Shown here one piece after another: positions 7,460-16,501 of a stretch of DNA of 42,191 nucleotides. The position numbers and the translations under genes were made by a program. Each line of letters opens with the position of its first letter. The stretch's first letter is position 1. This DNA comes from Nitrospira sp. Its GTDB lineage: Bacteria > Nitrospirota > Nitrospiria > Nitrospirales > Nitrospiraceae. A model generated the notes under the pieces. That model had not been told where the DNA came from. It searched no databases and was given only the letters and a program-made list of their open reading frames with translations. Location: assembly GCA_009594995.1 (NCBI GenBank), contig VOPR01000009.1, positions 1 through 42,191 of the forward strand, in the 5' to 3' direction.

Positions 7460-8296
7460 ATGGCTTGGTTTAAAAAAGGAAAAACCGAAGAGGCAGAGCC
7501 ACCCAAACGCTCCAAAGCGGCGGAGGGGATGTGGCTGAAGTGCAATCACTGCCGGGAGATCGTGTATCGCAAAGAGGTGGACCGCAATAACAAGGTCTGC
7601 CCGAAATGCGATTATCATTTTCCCATCTCGGTCATTGAACGCATCAACCTGCTCGTCGACCTCGGCACGTTCAAAGAGTGGGATCCGGAGCTGGAGCCGC
7701 AGGACCCGCTTCAATTCCAGGACACCCGCACGTACAAAGACCGGATCAAGGCGCAGCAGGAAAAAACGGGCCGGAAAGACGCCATGGTGATCGGCCAGGG
7801 CGTGATCAACGGACGCAAGGTTGCGCTCTGTGTATTTGATTTCGGGTTTATGGGCGGCAGCATGGGCTCCGTCGTCGGCGAAAAAATCTGTCGGGCCGTC
7901 GATCGCGCGTTGGAATCGCGGATGCCGTTGATCCTTGTGACCGCGTCCGGCGGCGCCCGCATGCAGGAAGGCATCCTGTCACTCATGCAAATGGCGAAGA
8001 CGTCTGCGGCGGTCGCGAAATTAGGCGAGGCGAAGCTGCCGTTCATCTCGATACTGGCCGATCCGACTTTCGGCGGAGTGACCGCGAGTATTGCCATGCT
8101 GGGTGATGTGATCATCGCGGAGCCGAAGGCGCTCATCGGATTTGCCGGTCCGCGCGTCATTGAGCAGACGATCAAGCAGCAGTTGCCGGACCAGTTCCAG
8201 CGGGCCGAGTTTTTGCTGGATCATGGGATGATCGACATGATCGTCGAACGGAAGCAGTTGAAAGAGGCGGTGAGTACACTGGTCGGTCATTTCTAG
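7460..8296 (+). CDS. accD: Acetyl-CoA carboxylase carboxyltransferase subunit beta
   Basis: AccD forms the carboxyltransferase of acetyl-CoA carboxylase with AccA and makes malonyl-CoA for fatty-acid synthesis. The 278-residue protein has the N-terminal zinc ribbon (C28, C31, C47, C50: CNHC...CPKC) and the crotonase-like carboxyltransferase domain with [27 protein letters not shown] and [10 protein letters not shown]. The length is normal. It starts ten bases after the MBL-fold gene. The last base of its TAG stop is the first base of a palindromic element. The next gene, folC, follows it as in many bacteria (accD-folC). Confidence 0.97.
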   Translation: MAWFKKGKTEEAEPPKRSKAAEGMWLKCNHCREIVYRKEVDRNNKVCPKCDYHFPISVIERINLLVDLGTFKEWDPELEPQDPLQFQDTRTYKDRIKAQQEKTGRKDAMVIGQGVINGRKVALCVFDFGFMGGSMGSVVGEKICRAVDRALESRMPLILVTASGGARMQEGILSLMQMAKTSAAVAKLGEAKLPFISILADPTFGGVTASIAMLGDVIIAEPKALIGFAGPRVIEQTIKQQLPDQFQRAEFLLDHGMIDMIVERKQLKEAVSTLVGHF

Positions 8297-8420
8297 CAGA
8301 ATGCGAACACTGTCCGTCGCCGGGGCTCTCGCTCTTCGCGTAGACTCGAGGTCCCAAGCACCTACGCCTCGTCTCCGTACTTGCTGCGGCCATGCCGGAC
8401 GACCTTTATTCGCATCCTGC
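8296..8420. repeat. Palindromic interspersed element, copy 2
   Basis: The ends GCAGAATGCGAA (from 8296) and TTCGCATCCTGC (to 8420) are inverted with one mismatch, and the interior has GGGCTCTCGCTCTTCGCG, CACCTACGCCTCGTCTCCGT and TTGCTGCGGCCATGCCGGAC, all close to copy 1 (for example GTACGCCTCGCCTCCGTGCT and CTCGCTGCGGCCTTGCCGGA). It begins at the accD stop codon. An in-frame ATG at 8392 inside it extends the folC frame but is unlikely to be the true start. Confidence 0.8.
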
Positions 8421-8457
8421 CGGAAGCTTCGATTCCGACATGCTACGTGAGCCTATC

Positions 8458-9762
8458 ATGCCCACGATGACCTATCCCTCCACCGTGCAATTTCTCTACG
8501 GCCTGCAGCAGCACGGGATCAAGTTGGGGCTTGAGACTATTCGCACCTTGCTCACCCGGGTGGGTGAGCCGCATCGTCGATACCCTGTGCTTCACATCGG
8601 TGGCACGAACGGGAAAGGCTCGACTGCGGCAATGACTGCGTCGATCCTGCAGGCCGCTGGTCATCGGGTGGGCCTCTATACCTCGCCGCATCTGATCGAT
8701 TTTCGCGAACGGATCCGTGTCAATGGCGAGATGATTCCCGAGTCGCGCGTGACGGAGTTGGTCGAGACCTTGCGCGCGGCCGCCGCGCCCGATCTGGCCC
8801 CGACGTTTTTTGAGTTCACCACAGCGTTGGCCTTTCACTATTTTGCAGAATGCCGCGTGGATATTGCCGTGCTTGAGGTCGGCATGGGCGGGCGTTTCGA
8901 TGCCACCAATGTCGTGGAGCCCCTCGCCACCGCCATCACGACGATCGACCTCGATCATGAAGCCTATCTCGGATCGACCATCGAGGCGATCGCCTTTGAA
9001 AAGGCCGGGATTATCAAGCCGGGAGTGCCGGTTGTGTTGGGCCGTATCGGTGAATCTGCTGGTCGAGTGATCGAGGATCGCGCGTCGGCGGTGGGCGCCC
9101 CTGTCTCTCGTTTGGAACGTGACTTTCGTTGTGAAGGATCTTCTCCTGCCGACTGCCGGTATACAGGCCTCGCGTTACGGACTGAACATCTCGGTTGTCC
9201 TCTGCAAGGCCGGTTTCAACTCGACAACCTGGCCTGCTCCTTGGCTCTGATCGAGTTGGCCGGGCAGCGTGGCCTGTCGGTACCGGAGTCGGCTATCTCT
9301 GCCGGTTTGCAGCAGGTCGCCTGGGCGGGACGGTTGGAAGTTGTCGGCGAGGCGCCGACGGTCATCGTGGATGGGGCGCACAATCCGGCGGCGGCGACGG
9401 TGCTCGCCGAATATCTTGCCGAGTGGCGGCGTACCAGGCCTGCCGCGCATATCACTTTGATCGTTGGGATGATGCGCGACAAACATCCACGCGAATTTCT
9501 TGCCCCATTGCTGCCGCTGGTTGATTCGCTGATTTTGACGCAAGCGGATCTTCCTCGCGCGGCTTCCGGATCGGAACTCCGCGCCTTGCTTGGAGACGCT
9601 GCGTCTTCCGCGCAGGTGGCGCCGACTCCGGCTGATGCGCTGGCTCTCGCCCGGCGTTCCGCTGCCGCGTCCGATCTGATTTGTGTCACTGGCTCCTTGA
9701 TGTTGGTCGGAGACATCAAGGCCCTTCTTCGAGGGTGTTCCCTCTCACCTGTTCGTGGTTGA
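8458..9762 (+). CDS. folC: Folylpolyglutamate synthase / dihydrofolate synthase FolC
   Basis: FolC adds glutamate to dihydropteroate and then further glutamates to folates, using ATP. The 434-residue protein has the P-loop HIGGTNGKGSTAAM (about 47-60), the LYTSPHLIDFRERI motif, VGMGGRFDATNV, and the C-terminal ligase motif VIVDGAHNPAAA. The start at 8458 is preferred over 8392 because the extra 22 codons come from the palindromic element and are not conserved-looking; ATG 8467 is also possible, and none has a strong ribosome-binding site. The gene overlaps or abuts lptD at its 3' end. Confidence 0.94.
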   Translation: MPTMTYPSTVQFLYGLQQHGIKLGLETIRTLLTRVGEPHRRYPVLHIGGTNGKGSTAAMTASILQAAGHRVGLYTSPHLIDFRERIRVNGEMIPESRVTELVETLRAAAAPDLAPTFFEFTTALAFHYFAECRVDIAVLEVGMGGRFDATNVVEPLATAITTIDLDHEAYLGSTIEAIAFEKAGIIKPGVPVVLGRIGESAGRVIEDRASAVGAPVSRLERDFRCEGSSPADCRYTGLALRTEHLGCPLQGRFQLDNLACSLALIELAGQRGLSVPESAISAGLQQVAWAGRLEVVGEAPTVIVDGAHNPAAATVLAEYLAEWRRTRPAAHITLIVGMMRDKHPREFLAPLLPLVDSLILTQADLPRAASGSELRALLGDAASSAQVAPTPADALALARRSAAASDLICVTGSLMLVGDIKALLRGCSLSPVRG

Positions 9763-9763
9763 G

Positions 9764-12247
9764 ATGGGGCCAGACCGTTACCCGGCTTCAACTCGGCGGC
9801 GCGTGATCAGCCGCTTCCTGTCTGTTGTCGCCCTATGGATGTTCATCGCTGTGGGGCCGTTCTTTGCGTCCGCTTGGGCGCAATCGACGATGACCACGGC
9901 CTCACCCACCAATCAGCCTCTCACTGTTACCGCTGAACGCATCGATCATCTGCAAGAACAGGAAGTGTACGAGGCGGACGGGTCCGTGGTGGTGACGCAA
10001 GGTCCCCTACGGCTGACGGCCGATCACGTGACGATCAACTCGCTGCCGGGCACGCTGGTGGCGACCGGCCATGTCCATTTTCGAGATCCCAGCTCAGATT
10101 TGAAATCGGAACGGTTGGAGTTGAACGTGAATACCGAGGCGGGTGTCATCGCGCATGGGTCGATGTACATCCGGCCGAGCAATTCGTTTTTCACCGGACG
10201 CAGTATCCGGCGGCTTTCCGAAGATCATTACCGGATCAAGGAAGGCACCTTTACCAATTGCGATGCCAAGGACGGCGAAGTTCCGGCCTGGCGGTTCAAA
10301 TTTGAAGATCTCGATGTGAATACGGGAGAGAGCATCGGCATGAAGCGGGCCTGGCTCTGCATGCGCGATACTCCGATCATTCCTGTGCCGACCCTGACCT
10401 ATCCGCTGAGCAACCGGCACAGCGGGTTTCTCATTCCCACACCGGCCTACGACAACCGGTTCGGATTACACTACCAGCAGGGATATTTCTGGGCGATCAA
10501 TCCCAGCCAGGACCTGACGATTTCCCCCTCGTACTATTCGAATCTCGGCTACGGAAGCGACTTCGCCTATCGATACTACTTAGATCGTCGATCGAGCGGA
10601 CAGTGGTTCGCGAGTTTTATCCAGCAGACAAAATTGCCGAATGTGTCGGGTGTGGATCAGACGAGCTCGGACGAGCGCCGTCTCCGAGGCTTGGTCAGCG
10701 GCCAGCATATACAGCAGGTCACCGAGACACTGCTGGTTCGGGGGCAGGCGTCGTTTGTGTCGGATCGGCAGTATCTCCAACAGTTGAGCAACTCAGGAAC
10801 GCAGCGGGCCTCGCCAAGCGGTGAGTCGACATTGCTGGCAACGCAGCGACTGCCTTATGGAAGCGCCTATTTTCTGGGGCAATATCTCCAGCCGTTGAAT
10901 TCCGGCGGTCCCGACACCTTTCAACGCCTTCCGGAGGTGGGCTACGTCCTTCCCAATACGTCGCCCTTCGGGATGCCGTTCCTCCTGAATGTCGACACGA
11001 ACTTCGTGAATTTTTATCGCGAACAGGGGTTTGCGGTGAATCGCATGGACTTTATGCCCGGCGTGACGACCGATGTGATGGACCTCGGGCACGTGATCGG
11101 CCTCACGCCCCATTTCAAGTTCAAAGAAGTGTACTACACGCGCGGAATTCAAGAGGCCAGCCCGCTGCATCGTGAGACATTTTGGGCTGCGATGGATGCC
11201 TCTTCGAAACTGAGCCGTCGGTACACCGGGGGCGAAGGTGGCAGCTTTCTCCACACCATCGAGCCGAGCGTGATGTATGAATACGTGCCGGGCAGCGATC
11301 AAACCAAGATTGCGCAGATCGACCAGATTGACGACATTCCGAAGAAGAACCTGCTGACCTATTCCCTGCGCACCAAGTTACTCGAGCAACAGTTGAACGG
11401 GCAGAGTTTCAACTGGCTCGATCTGACCGTGGCGCAGAGCTATCATGTGGGCGCGGTGCAGACCCGTGCGCGGGAGTTTACTCCCGGGGTGTTGCCGTTT
11501 CTGGGATCGTTGACGCAGCCTCTGCAACCGGCGACCGTGGACGTACAGGGGCGGAAAATGTCTGATGTTTGGATGCGGGCCGTGATCGGCAATACGGCGC
11601 CGGAGTTCCTGCGTCCTCCCGGACAAACCGAAGCGCTGGGGAAAAACATCACGGCCGGGCAGATTTTACCGCCGATGAATTCGTATCTGACTGTAGATGC
11701 GTTTCTGGACCCCTATCGCGGGACGTTCAGTCAGTGGAATACCGACCTTCGGGTGCAGCAATCCAATTATTGGTATATTGAGGTCGGTCAGCGGTTCAGT
11801 CATGACGGTAACCGAGTCCGGCGCGGCGATATCTGGAATCCGGTGTCTTTCAATGAAGTGTATGCACCCACGAAGGAAATTCAGTTCGCGACGGCCGGCG
11901 GTGGATTCCGGACACCCTGGGGGTGGACCATCGGTGCGAAGGGGTACTACGACGTCAAAGGCGGCCGCAGTCCGGAATACGACGTGGTGGCGCTCTATCA
12001 AAACCCGTGCAAGTGCTGGTCGCTCGGACTGTATTACTTGCAGTTCCCGGACCGGCAAAGTTATTCGTTTATGTTGAGCATGACCGGAATCGGCTGGACG
12101 GAAAACTTCGGCACGATTGTGGCGCGGACGATCCTCGGTCCATTGTTGGTCGGGGACCGTGGCTTACCGTGGGCCGCGCCGGGCGGTCCATACGGGCGTG
12201 TGCAGAATGCGCTGCCTGTGCAATCGATGCCATTTGGTCGCTACTGA
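9764..12247 (+). CDS. lptD: LPS-assembly protein LptD
   Basis: LptD is the outer-membrane barrel that inserts lipopolysaccharide, working with LptE. This 827-residue protein has a signal peptide (hydrophobic core RFLSVVALWMFIAVGPFFAS, cut after AWA), an OstA/LptA-like jellyroll domain (about 50-180; LTVTAERIDHL, YEADGSVVVTQG, LTADHVTINS), and a long C-terminal barrel with alternating strands and many aromatic residues (for example SYYSNLGYGSDFAYRYYLDR). Two cysteines close together (NPCKCWSLGLYY) and one at the end of the jellyroll (FTNCDAKDG) may form the disulfides typical of LptD. The start is ambiguous: ATG 9764 or GTG 9755, both at the folC stop. It ends at a palindromic element. Confidence 0.93.
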   Translation: MGPDRYPASTRRRVISRFLSVVALWMFIAVGPFFASAWAQSTMTTASPTNQPLTVTAERIDHLQEQEVYEADGSVVVTQGPLRLTADHVTINSLPGTLVATGHVHFRDPSSDLKSERLELNVNTEAGVIAHGSMYIRPSNSFFTGRSIRRLSEDHYRIKEGTFTNCDAKDGEVPAWRFKFEDLDVNTGESIGMKRAWLCMRDTPIIPVPTLTYPLSNRHSGFLIPTPAYDNRFGLHYQQGYFWAINPSQDLTISPSYYSNLGYGSDFAYRYYLDRRSSGQWFASFIQQTKLPNVSGVDQTSSDERRLRGLVSGQHIQQVTETLLVRGQASFVSDRQYLQQLSNSGTQRASPSGESTLLATQRLPYGSAYFLGQYLQPLNSGGPDTFQRLPEVGYVLPNTSPFGMPFLLNVDTNFVNFYREQGFAVNRMDFMPGVTTDVMDLGHVIGLTPHFKFKEVYYTRGIQEASPLHRETFWAAMDASSKLSRRYTGGEGGSFLHTIEPSVMYEYVPGSDQTKIAQIDQIDDIPKKNLLTYSLRTKLLEQQLNGQSFNWLDLTVAQSYHVGAVQTRAREFTPGVLPFLGSLTQPLQPATVDVQGRKMSDVWMRAVIGNTAPEFLRPPGQTEALGKNITAGQILPPMNSYLTVDAFLDPYRGTFSQWNTDLRVQQSNYWYIEVGQRFSHDGNRVRRGDIWNPVSFNEVYAPTKEIQFATAGGGFRTPWGWTIGAKGYYDVKGGRSPEYDVVALYQNPCKCWSLGLYYLQFPDRQSYSFMLSMTGIGWTENFGTIVARTILGPLLVGDRGLPWAAPGGPYGRVQNALPVQSMPFGRY

Positions 12248-12335
12248 CAGGCTGTGGCAAAGGCGCCGACGGCGTTCTCGCTACGCTCAGAGACCCAACG
12301 TACCGGTAGCGACTTGCTGTATCCTTGCTGAGAGA
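12245..12335. repeat. Palindromic interspersed element, copy 3 (degenerate)
   Basis: Starting at the TGA of lptD, the sequence reads CAGGCTGTGGCAAAGGCGCC, then GACGGCGTTCTCGCTACGCT, AACGTACCGGTAGCG and CTTGCTGTATCCTTGCTGAG. The GGCGTTCTCGCT core, the ACGTACC segment and the TTGCTG...CCTTGC segment line up with copies 1 and 2, but the inverted ends are mostly lost. Boundaries are approximate. Confidence 0.6.
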
Positions 12336-12439
12336 TTGAGGTCTCACGTGCGAGCCTGCCTTGGTCGGTTGTCACCAATCGGCTAGTCGGGAGTTCGGGT
12401 ACGAGTGAGCAACGGGTGCCCGCAGGAGGTTCGGCGAGT

Positions 12440-13006
12440 ATGTTGGCCAGAGACAATCCTGCCGTTGTGCGACGAAGGCGTTGGAGTCTTTTTGCAATTG
12501 CGATGCTGCTTTCTGGGGTTGTGGCGCTGGGATGGGCCGAACCTGCGCTGTTGGCGGCAGATCAGCTCTCGCACCTGCAACGGGCCGCCGTATTTCTGAA
12601 AGCCGCCGACTACCGGCAAGCGTTGGAGGCCTGCCAGGCGGAGGTGCGAGAGTCGCCTTCCGCTCGAAGTTACGTATTCCTTACCTATGTCTATCATGCC
12701 CTCGACGGATATCTGCAACACCTGGCGGCCACGGATCAGTGGGTGCGAGTTGAGCAGCTCTCTTTGAATTTGTCCGCCGGACGAGTCGAAGATCTACTTG
12801 ATTCGCCGGATGTGCTGGCGCGTATCGCCAAAGAGGTGATTCAGCAGGCGGTGCAGCGGCAGGGTGATGTCACGGCGGCCATGGCTGCGCGGTTGGACGA
12901 GGGGTTGGTGAACGTTCTCTGGCTGGAGCAAGACGCATGGCGGAAAGCGCGACCGGCTGATTGGTGGTCTGCCGCACCTCTCCAGTGGCAGTGGGAGAGG
13001 CCGTGA
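12440..13006 (+). CDS. Secreted/anchored hypothetical protein
   Basis: A 188-residue protein with a basic N-terminus (VVRRRRW) followed by a hydrophobic segment (SLFAIAMLLSGVVALGW), a signal peptide or membrane anchor. The rest is mostly helical: one TPR-like unit (HLQRAAVFLKAADYRQALEA, about 53-72), then YVFLTYVYHALDGYLQHLAA, and ends in a tryptophan-rich tail (WWSAAPLQWQWERP). AGGAGG lies ten bases before the ATG at 12440. An in-frame ATG at 12416 is less supported. I do not recognise the family. It may be on the lptD transcript, since only the degenerate palindromic element lies between; thioredoxin downstream has its own promoter. Confidence 0.75.
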   Translation: MLARDNPAVVRRRRWSLFAIAMLLSGVVALGWAEPALLAADQLSHLQRAAVFLKAADYRQALEACQAEVRESPSARSYVFLTYVYHALDGYLQHLAATDQWVRVEQLSLNLSAGRVEDLLDSPDVLARIAKEVIQQAVQRQGDVTAAMAARLDEGLVNVLWLEQDAWRKARPADWWSAAPLQWQWERP

Positions 13007-13007
13007 T

Positions 13008-13035
13008 TTGACTCTCTGCAAAACCGTGTTATAGG
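13008..13035 (+). promoter_or_regulatory. Sigma-70-type promoter of the thioredoxin gene
   Basis: TTGACT (13008-13013) and TATAGG (13030-13035) are 16 bases apart, directly after the stop of the preceding gene and 79 bases before the thioredoxin start. Confidence 0.6.
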
Positions 13036-13113
13036 ATGACAAGACGTGCCTGAAGTCCGCTTCAGGACAGTGACAGCGAATGCATCTAGGTGAGTAGCGC
13101 GAAGGAGGGTACT

Positions 13114-13461
13114 GTGGCAGGCGATGCGTTGAAGGCGACTGATGCGACGTGGGATGAGGATGTCATGAAGGCATCCGAGTTGGTCATGGTGGACTTTTGG
13201 GCGGTGTGGTGCGGACCTTGCCAGATGGTCGCCCCGATCGTCGATGAACTTGCAAAAGAATATGCGGGCAAAGTGAAGGTCCGTAAGCTCAATACGGATG
13301 AAAACCCGGAAATTGCCGGCCGTTATCAAGTGATGAGCATTCCGACCATTCTATTCTTCAAGAATGGGCAGGCAGTCGAACGCTTGGTTGGTGCGCGTCC
13401 CAAGCGTCAGTTCAAGGAAATCATCGATTCGCTTCTCGCTCAACATTCCGGCGCCGCCTAG
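13114..13461 (+). CDS. trxA: Thioredoxin
   Basis: A 115-residue thioredoxin that reduces protein disulfides in the cytoplasm. The active site W32-C-G-P-C36 sits in the usual VDFWAVWCGPC context, followed by KLNTDENPEIAGRYQVMSIPT with the cis-proline and LFFKNGQ. The GTG at 13114 is chosen because GAAGGAGG lies five bases upstream; an in-frame GTG at 13090 would place that ribosome-binding site inside the coding sequence. There is no signal peptide. It has its own promoter and is followed after 18 bases by recN, so the two may be co-transcribed. Confidence 0.95.
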   Translation: MAGDALKATDATWDEDVMKASELVMVDFWAVWCGPCQMVAPIVDELAKEYAGKVKVRKLNTDENPEIAGRYQVMSIPTILFFKNGQAVERLVGARPKRQFKEIIDSLLAQHSGAA

Positions 13462-13479
13462 CGCCTGACTCTCAGCGGC

Positions 13480-15165
13480 ATGCTGTCCGAGCTGCGCATC
13501 TCGAATTTCGGCGTCATCGAGCAGCTGGCCGTCACCTTCGGCTCCGGTTTCATCGTGTTCACCGGTGAGACCGGGGCCGGAAAATCTCTCCTCATCGATG
13601 CGGTTACGCTGCTGGTCGGCGGCCGCGCCTCCGTCGATCAGATCCGTGCCCAAGCCGACGAAGCCGATCTCGAAGCGGCGTTTCACCTGTCCCCGGATCA
13701 TCCCCTTCTCCATCTCCTGCAGAGCAAAGGCTTTGCGCGGCCAGACGACAGCGATATTCTTATTCGACGCGTGATCTCCCGCACAGGGCGCAATCGGACT
13801 TATCTAAACGGCAACCTCTGTCCGGTTCATCTGCTGGAGGAATTGGGTGGGGCGTTGGTGGATGTGCACGGACAGCACGAACAGCAGTCGCTCCTTTCGC
13901 CGTCCGCCCAATTGGAGGCGCTGGACGCCTTCGGCCGGCTTCATGGCCTTCGCCAGGAATATCAGGCTGCGTATTGTCTTTGGCAGGACAGTGTGGCCCA
14001 ACTGGAAAACGTCACGGCGCAAATCGCACAGCGTCGCGAGCGAGAGGATTTACTCCGGTTTCAATTTCAGGAGATCACGGACGCCGGAGTCGAGGCGGAC
14101 GAAGATGCCCGGCTGGCTCAGGAGCGCCCGCGGTTGATGCATAGCCAACAACTCGGGGATCTGTCCGACCAGCTGCATGAGTTGCTCTATGCCGGCGATC
14201 AGGGCGTGCTCAGTCAGCTGGCCACCGCGCGTAAGCTCATCAGCAAGATGGAATCGATCGACGCCACCGCCACAGAATGGGCGCGGATCGTGGACGATGC
14301 CACCGTTCCACTGAGAGATTTGGCCGATCAGGTTCGCCGGTACCGCGATCAAGTGGAGGCCAACCCTGCGCGATTGATGGAGATCGAGCAGCGATTGGAC
14401 CGGCTGCATCGCCTCATAAAAAAGTATGGGGGATCGCTGGATGCGTTGTTGTCCCTGCAGGATTCCCTGCGCGCCCAACTGGCTCAATTAGACACCGCCG
14501 AGACTCACCTGCAGGACCTGACCCGCGCCGTCGAGCAGGGGGCCCGCCGCTTGGGAGAGGTGGCTGAACGGCTGTCGAAAAAACGAGCGGATGCCGCCAA
14601 GAGACTGACGATCCAAGTCATGAAGGAATTAGGCGCGCTCCGTATGGAGCGCACGCGCTTCGGTGTGGAGATCTCGCCGCTGTCCGGCGATGCGTCCTAT
14701 GCTCAGACCGGTCAGGATACGATCGAATTTCTGTTTTCAGCTAATCCCGGTGAGCCCCTCAAGCCGCTGGCCAAGGTGGCCTCAGGAGGGGAGTTATCGC
14801 GAGTCATGCTGGCGTTGAAAACGATATTGGCTGAAAGCGATCGAGTCCCTGTCCTTATTTTTGATGAAGTCGATGCCGGTGTGGGAGGGGCAGTCGCCGA
14901 AGTTATGGGGGCGCGGCTCAGGGACCTCAGCCGGCACCATCAGGTGTTATGTGTGACGCATCTTCCCCAGGTTGGATCCCAGGCGCATGCGCACTATTTG
15001 GTGGAGAAGCAGGTTCGGCAGAAGCGCACGGTCACGCAGGTTCGTCTATTGACGTCGGATGAACGGGAAGAGGAGGTGGCGCGTATGCTGGCCGGGGTGA
15101 CCGTGACGAAGAATGCGCGTGCAGCGGCGGCTGAAATGATCGAGAGCGCGAAGGAAAGACGATAA
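13480..15165 (+). CDS. recN: DNA repair protein RecN
   Basis: RecN is an SMC-like ATPase that acts early at DNA double-strand breaks. The 561-residue protein has the N-terminal Walker A (GETGAGKS, 29-36) in MLSELRISNFGVIEQL..., the family motif VDVHGQHEQQSLL, a long coiled-coil middle (about 170-360), the ABC signature region KVASGGELSRVMLALK, Walker B VLIFDEVDAGVGG, and CVTHLPQVG. The length is typical. It starts 18 bases after the thioredoxin stop and converges on the minus-strand HD-GYP gene with only eight bases between stops. Confidence 0.97.
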   Translation: MLSELRISNFGVIEQLAVTFGSGFIVFTGETGAGKSLLIDAVTLLVGGRASVDQIRAQADEADLEAAFHLSPDHPLLHLLQSKGFARPDDSDILIRRVISRTGRNRTYLNGNLCPVHLLEELGGALVDVHGQHEQQSLLSPSAQLEALDAFGRLHGLRQEYQAAYCLWQDSVAQLENVTAQIAQRREREDLLRFQFQEITDAGVEADEDARLAQERPRLMHSQQLGDLSDQLHELLYAGDQGVLSQLATARKLISKMESIDATATEWARIVDDATVPLRDLADQVRRYRDQVEANPARLMEIEQRLDRLHRLIKKYGGSLDALLSLQDSLRAQLAQLDTAETHLQDLTRAVEQGARRLGEVAERLSKKRADAAKRLTIQVMKELGALRMERTRFGVEISPLSGDASYAQTGQDTIEFLFSANPGEPLKPLAKVASGGELSRVMLALKTILAESDRVPVLIFDEVDAGVGGAVAEVMGARLRDLSRHHQVLCVTHLPQVGSQAHAHYLVEKQVRQKRTVTQVRLLTSDEREEEVARMLAGVTVTKNARAAAAEMIESAKERR

Positions 15166-15173
15166 CGGCAGGG

Positions 15174-16316
15174 TTAGCTGGTCGGTGAGGTTTTGGCAAT
15201 TGCGAGGGCGGGCAGAGAGGATTTGCATTCCCGCACCACCTGCGCAAAGAGCTCCGTCAATCGCGGGTCAAAAGTCGTGTCCGCCTGCAGGATAATCTCC
15301 CGAATCGCCTCATCGATGGAGGTCGGCTGGTGCCCCCGCATATCCACCGTCAGGTTGTCGAATGCTTGCGCAATGGCGACGATACGCGCCAGAAGGGGGA
15401 TGCCCTCGCCTTCGAGCCCGTGGGGATTGCCCGCTCCGTCGAAACGTTCCTGGTGATAGGCCACAATTTGACCGACCTCTGCTTGAAATCCGAGCGGCAA
15501 GAGCATGCGGGCTCCGGCTTCGGAATACTCCTTGGCTCGAGAACTGTTCTTGAGCGCCTCGTCATCATCGGCTGAGTACTTATAGTCGGACAGGCTGACT
15601 TTCCCGATATCGTGCAAGAACGCTCCCAGTGCCAATGCCTTTTGGTCTGGCAACGGGAGATTTAGTTGGTTGGCGAGTAGGGACGCGTAGAAACTGACGC
15701 GGCTGCAGTGATTCAATAGTTGCCGGTCTTTTGCCTCGAGCAGATCCGACAAAAGAGGAATCAGGGCCGTGACATCCGCTGAACCGGCGACCGTGTCTGT
15801 CGAGGAGTTCCCGATGGCGAAATATTTGGCCTGCAAATCCTTCCACGCGTGCGCCGCTTCCTGTTCTGTTCCCCATAAGGCGGTTGATGTCTTCAAGAAT
15901 GACCGGAGATAGTCCAACCGCTGCTTCTTCTCCAGTGTCTGATTGATCAGTGTAATGAGCTCCGTCACGTTGAACGGCTTGAGCAGGTAGCCGGCTGCGC
16001 CATGCCGGATGCCTTCCATCGCCGACTTCAAACTGCCGTAGCCGGTAATGATGATGACTTCAATGTCTGCGTAATCCTGTTTGATATCCTGCAGGAGATC
16101 GATGCCCTGGCGGTCGGGCAACTTCTGATCGAGCGTGATCAAGTCGATGTGTTGGTCTTTGAGAACCCGAAGCGCGGCCTTGGCATTGTCGGCGGAATGG
16201 ATGGTGAAGAAGGGGCGGAGAATAACTTTCAGCGCGTCTCGCGGGCCGGTCTCATCATCGACGACCAGGACCGACGGTTTCACGCCTACGTGTTCAGGTG
16301 ATGTATGGGTCCCCAT
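15174..16316 (-). CDS. Response regulator with degenerate HD-GYP domain
   Basis: A 380-residue cytoplasmic protein: REC domain (about 12-130; VLVVDDE, phospho-acceptor D63 in TLDQKLP, K113 in LLKPF) and an HD-GYP domain (about 195-370). HD-GYP proteins normally hydrolyse cyclic di-GMP. Here the HD pair is kept (FLHDIGK, 235-236) and so is H288, but the second histidine of the HHE motif is Q289, GYP is GNP (296-298), the histidine of the following helix-turn is Y264, and the aspartate of the usual ADxFDAL is Q317. Loss of several metal ligands suggests weak or no phosphodiesterase activity. ATG 16316 is chosen for a GGGAG eight bases upstream; ATG 16337 and TTG 16343 are alternatives. It is the last gene of the minus-strand signalling cluster. 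Confidence 0.92.
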   Translation of the reverse strand: MGTHTSPEHVGVKPSVLVVDDETGPRDALKVILRPFFTIHSADNAKAALRVLKDQHIDLITLDQKLPDRQGIDLLQDIKQDYADIEVIIITGYGSLKSAMEGIRHGAAGYLLKPFNVTELITLINQTLEKKQRLDYLRSFLKTSTALWGTEQEAAHAWKDLQAKYFAIGNSSTDTVAGSADVTALIPLLSDLLEAKDRQLLNHCSRVSFYASLLANQLNLPLPDQKALALGAFLHDIGKVSLSDYKYSADDDEALKNSSRAKEYSEAGARMLLPLGFQAEVGQIVAYHQERFDGAGNPHGLEGEGIPLLARIVAIAQAFDNLTVDMRGHQPTSIDEAIREIILQADTTFDPRLTELFAQVVRECKSSLPALAIAKTSPTS

Positions 16317-16411
16317 CCAGAGCGCTCCCGGGTGCATTGCCAACTTCTAGGAAGATGAAACGCAAAACCTGTACCGCTCATACGTATCTAAGCGGACAAT
16401 ATATAGCAGGT

Positions 16412-16425
16412 CCGGAATGTTCCGG
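16412..16425. promoter_or_regulatory. CCGGAA-TG-TTCCGG palindrome upstream of the HD-GYP gene
   Basis: A perfect 6+6 bp inverted repeat with a two-base centre lies about 95 bases upstream of the HD-GYP start, in the only sizeable gap between that gene and the NtrC-type regulator. It could be an operator; no consensus is recognised. Confidence 0.35.
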
Positions 16426-16501
16426 CCACAAGATATTTGATGCAGGACCTTGGTGCATTGAGCAAATGAGACAGATGCAGGCACTGGTGTGCCAGACTGT
16501 G

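Noticed and set aside
8392..8457. Upstream ATG extension of folC
   Set aside because: The extra 22 codons come from the palindromic element and do not resemble the N-terminus of FolC proteins.
16470..16495. Possible sigma-54 site (TGGCAC) on the minus strand
   Set aside because: The distance from GG to the next GC is one base short of the required spacing, and the site is better explained as a small GGCAC/GTGCC inverted repeat.
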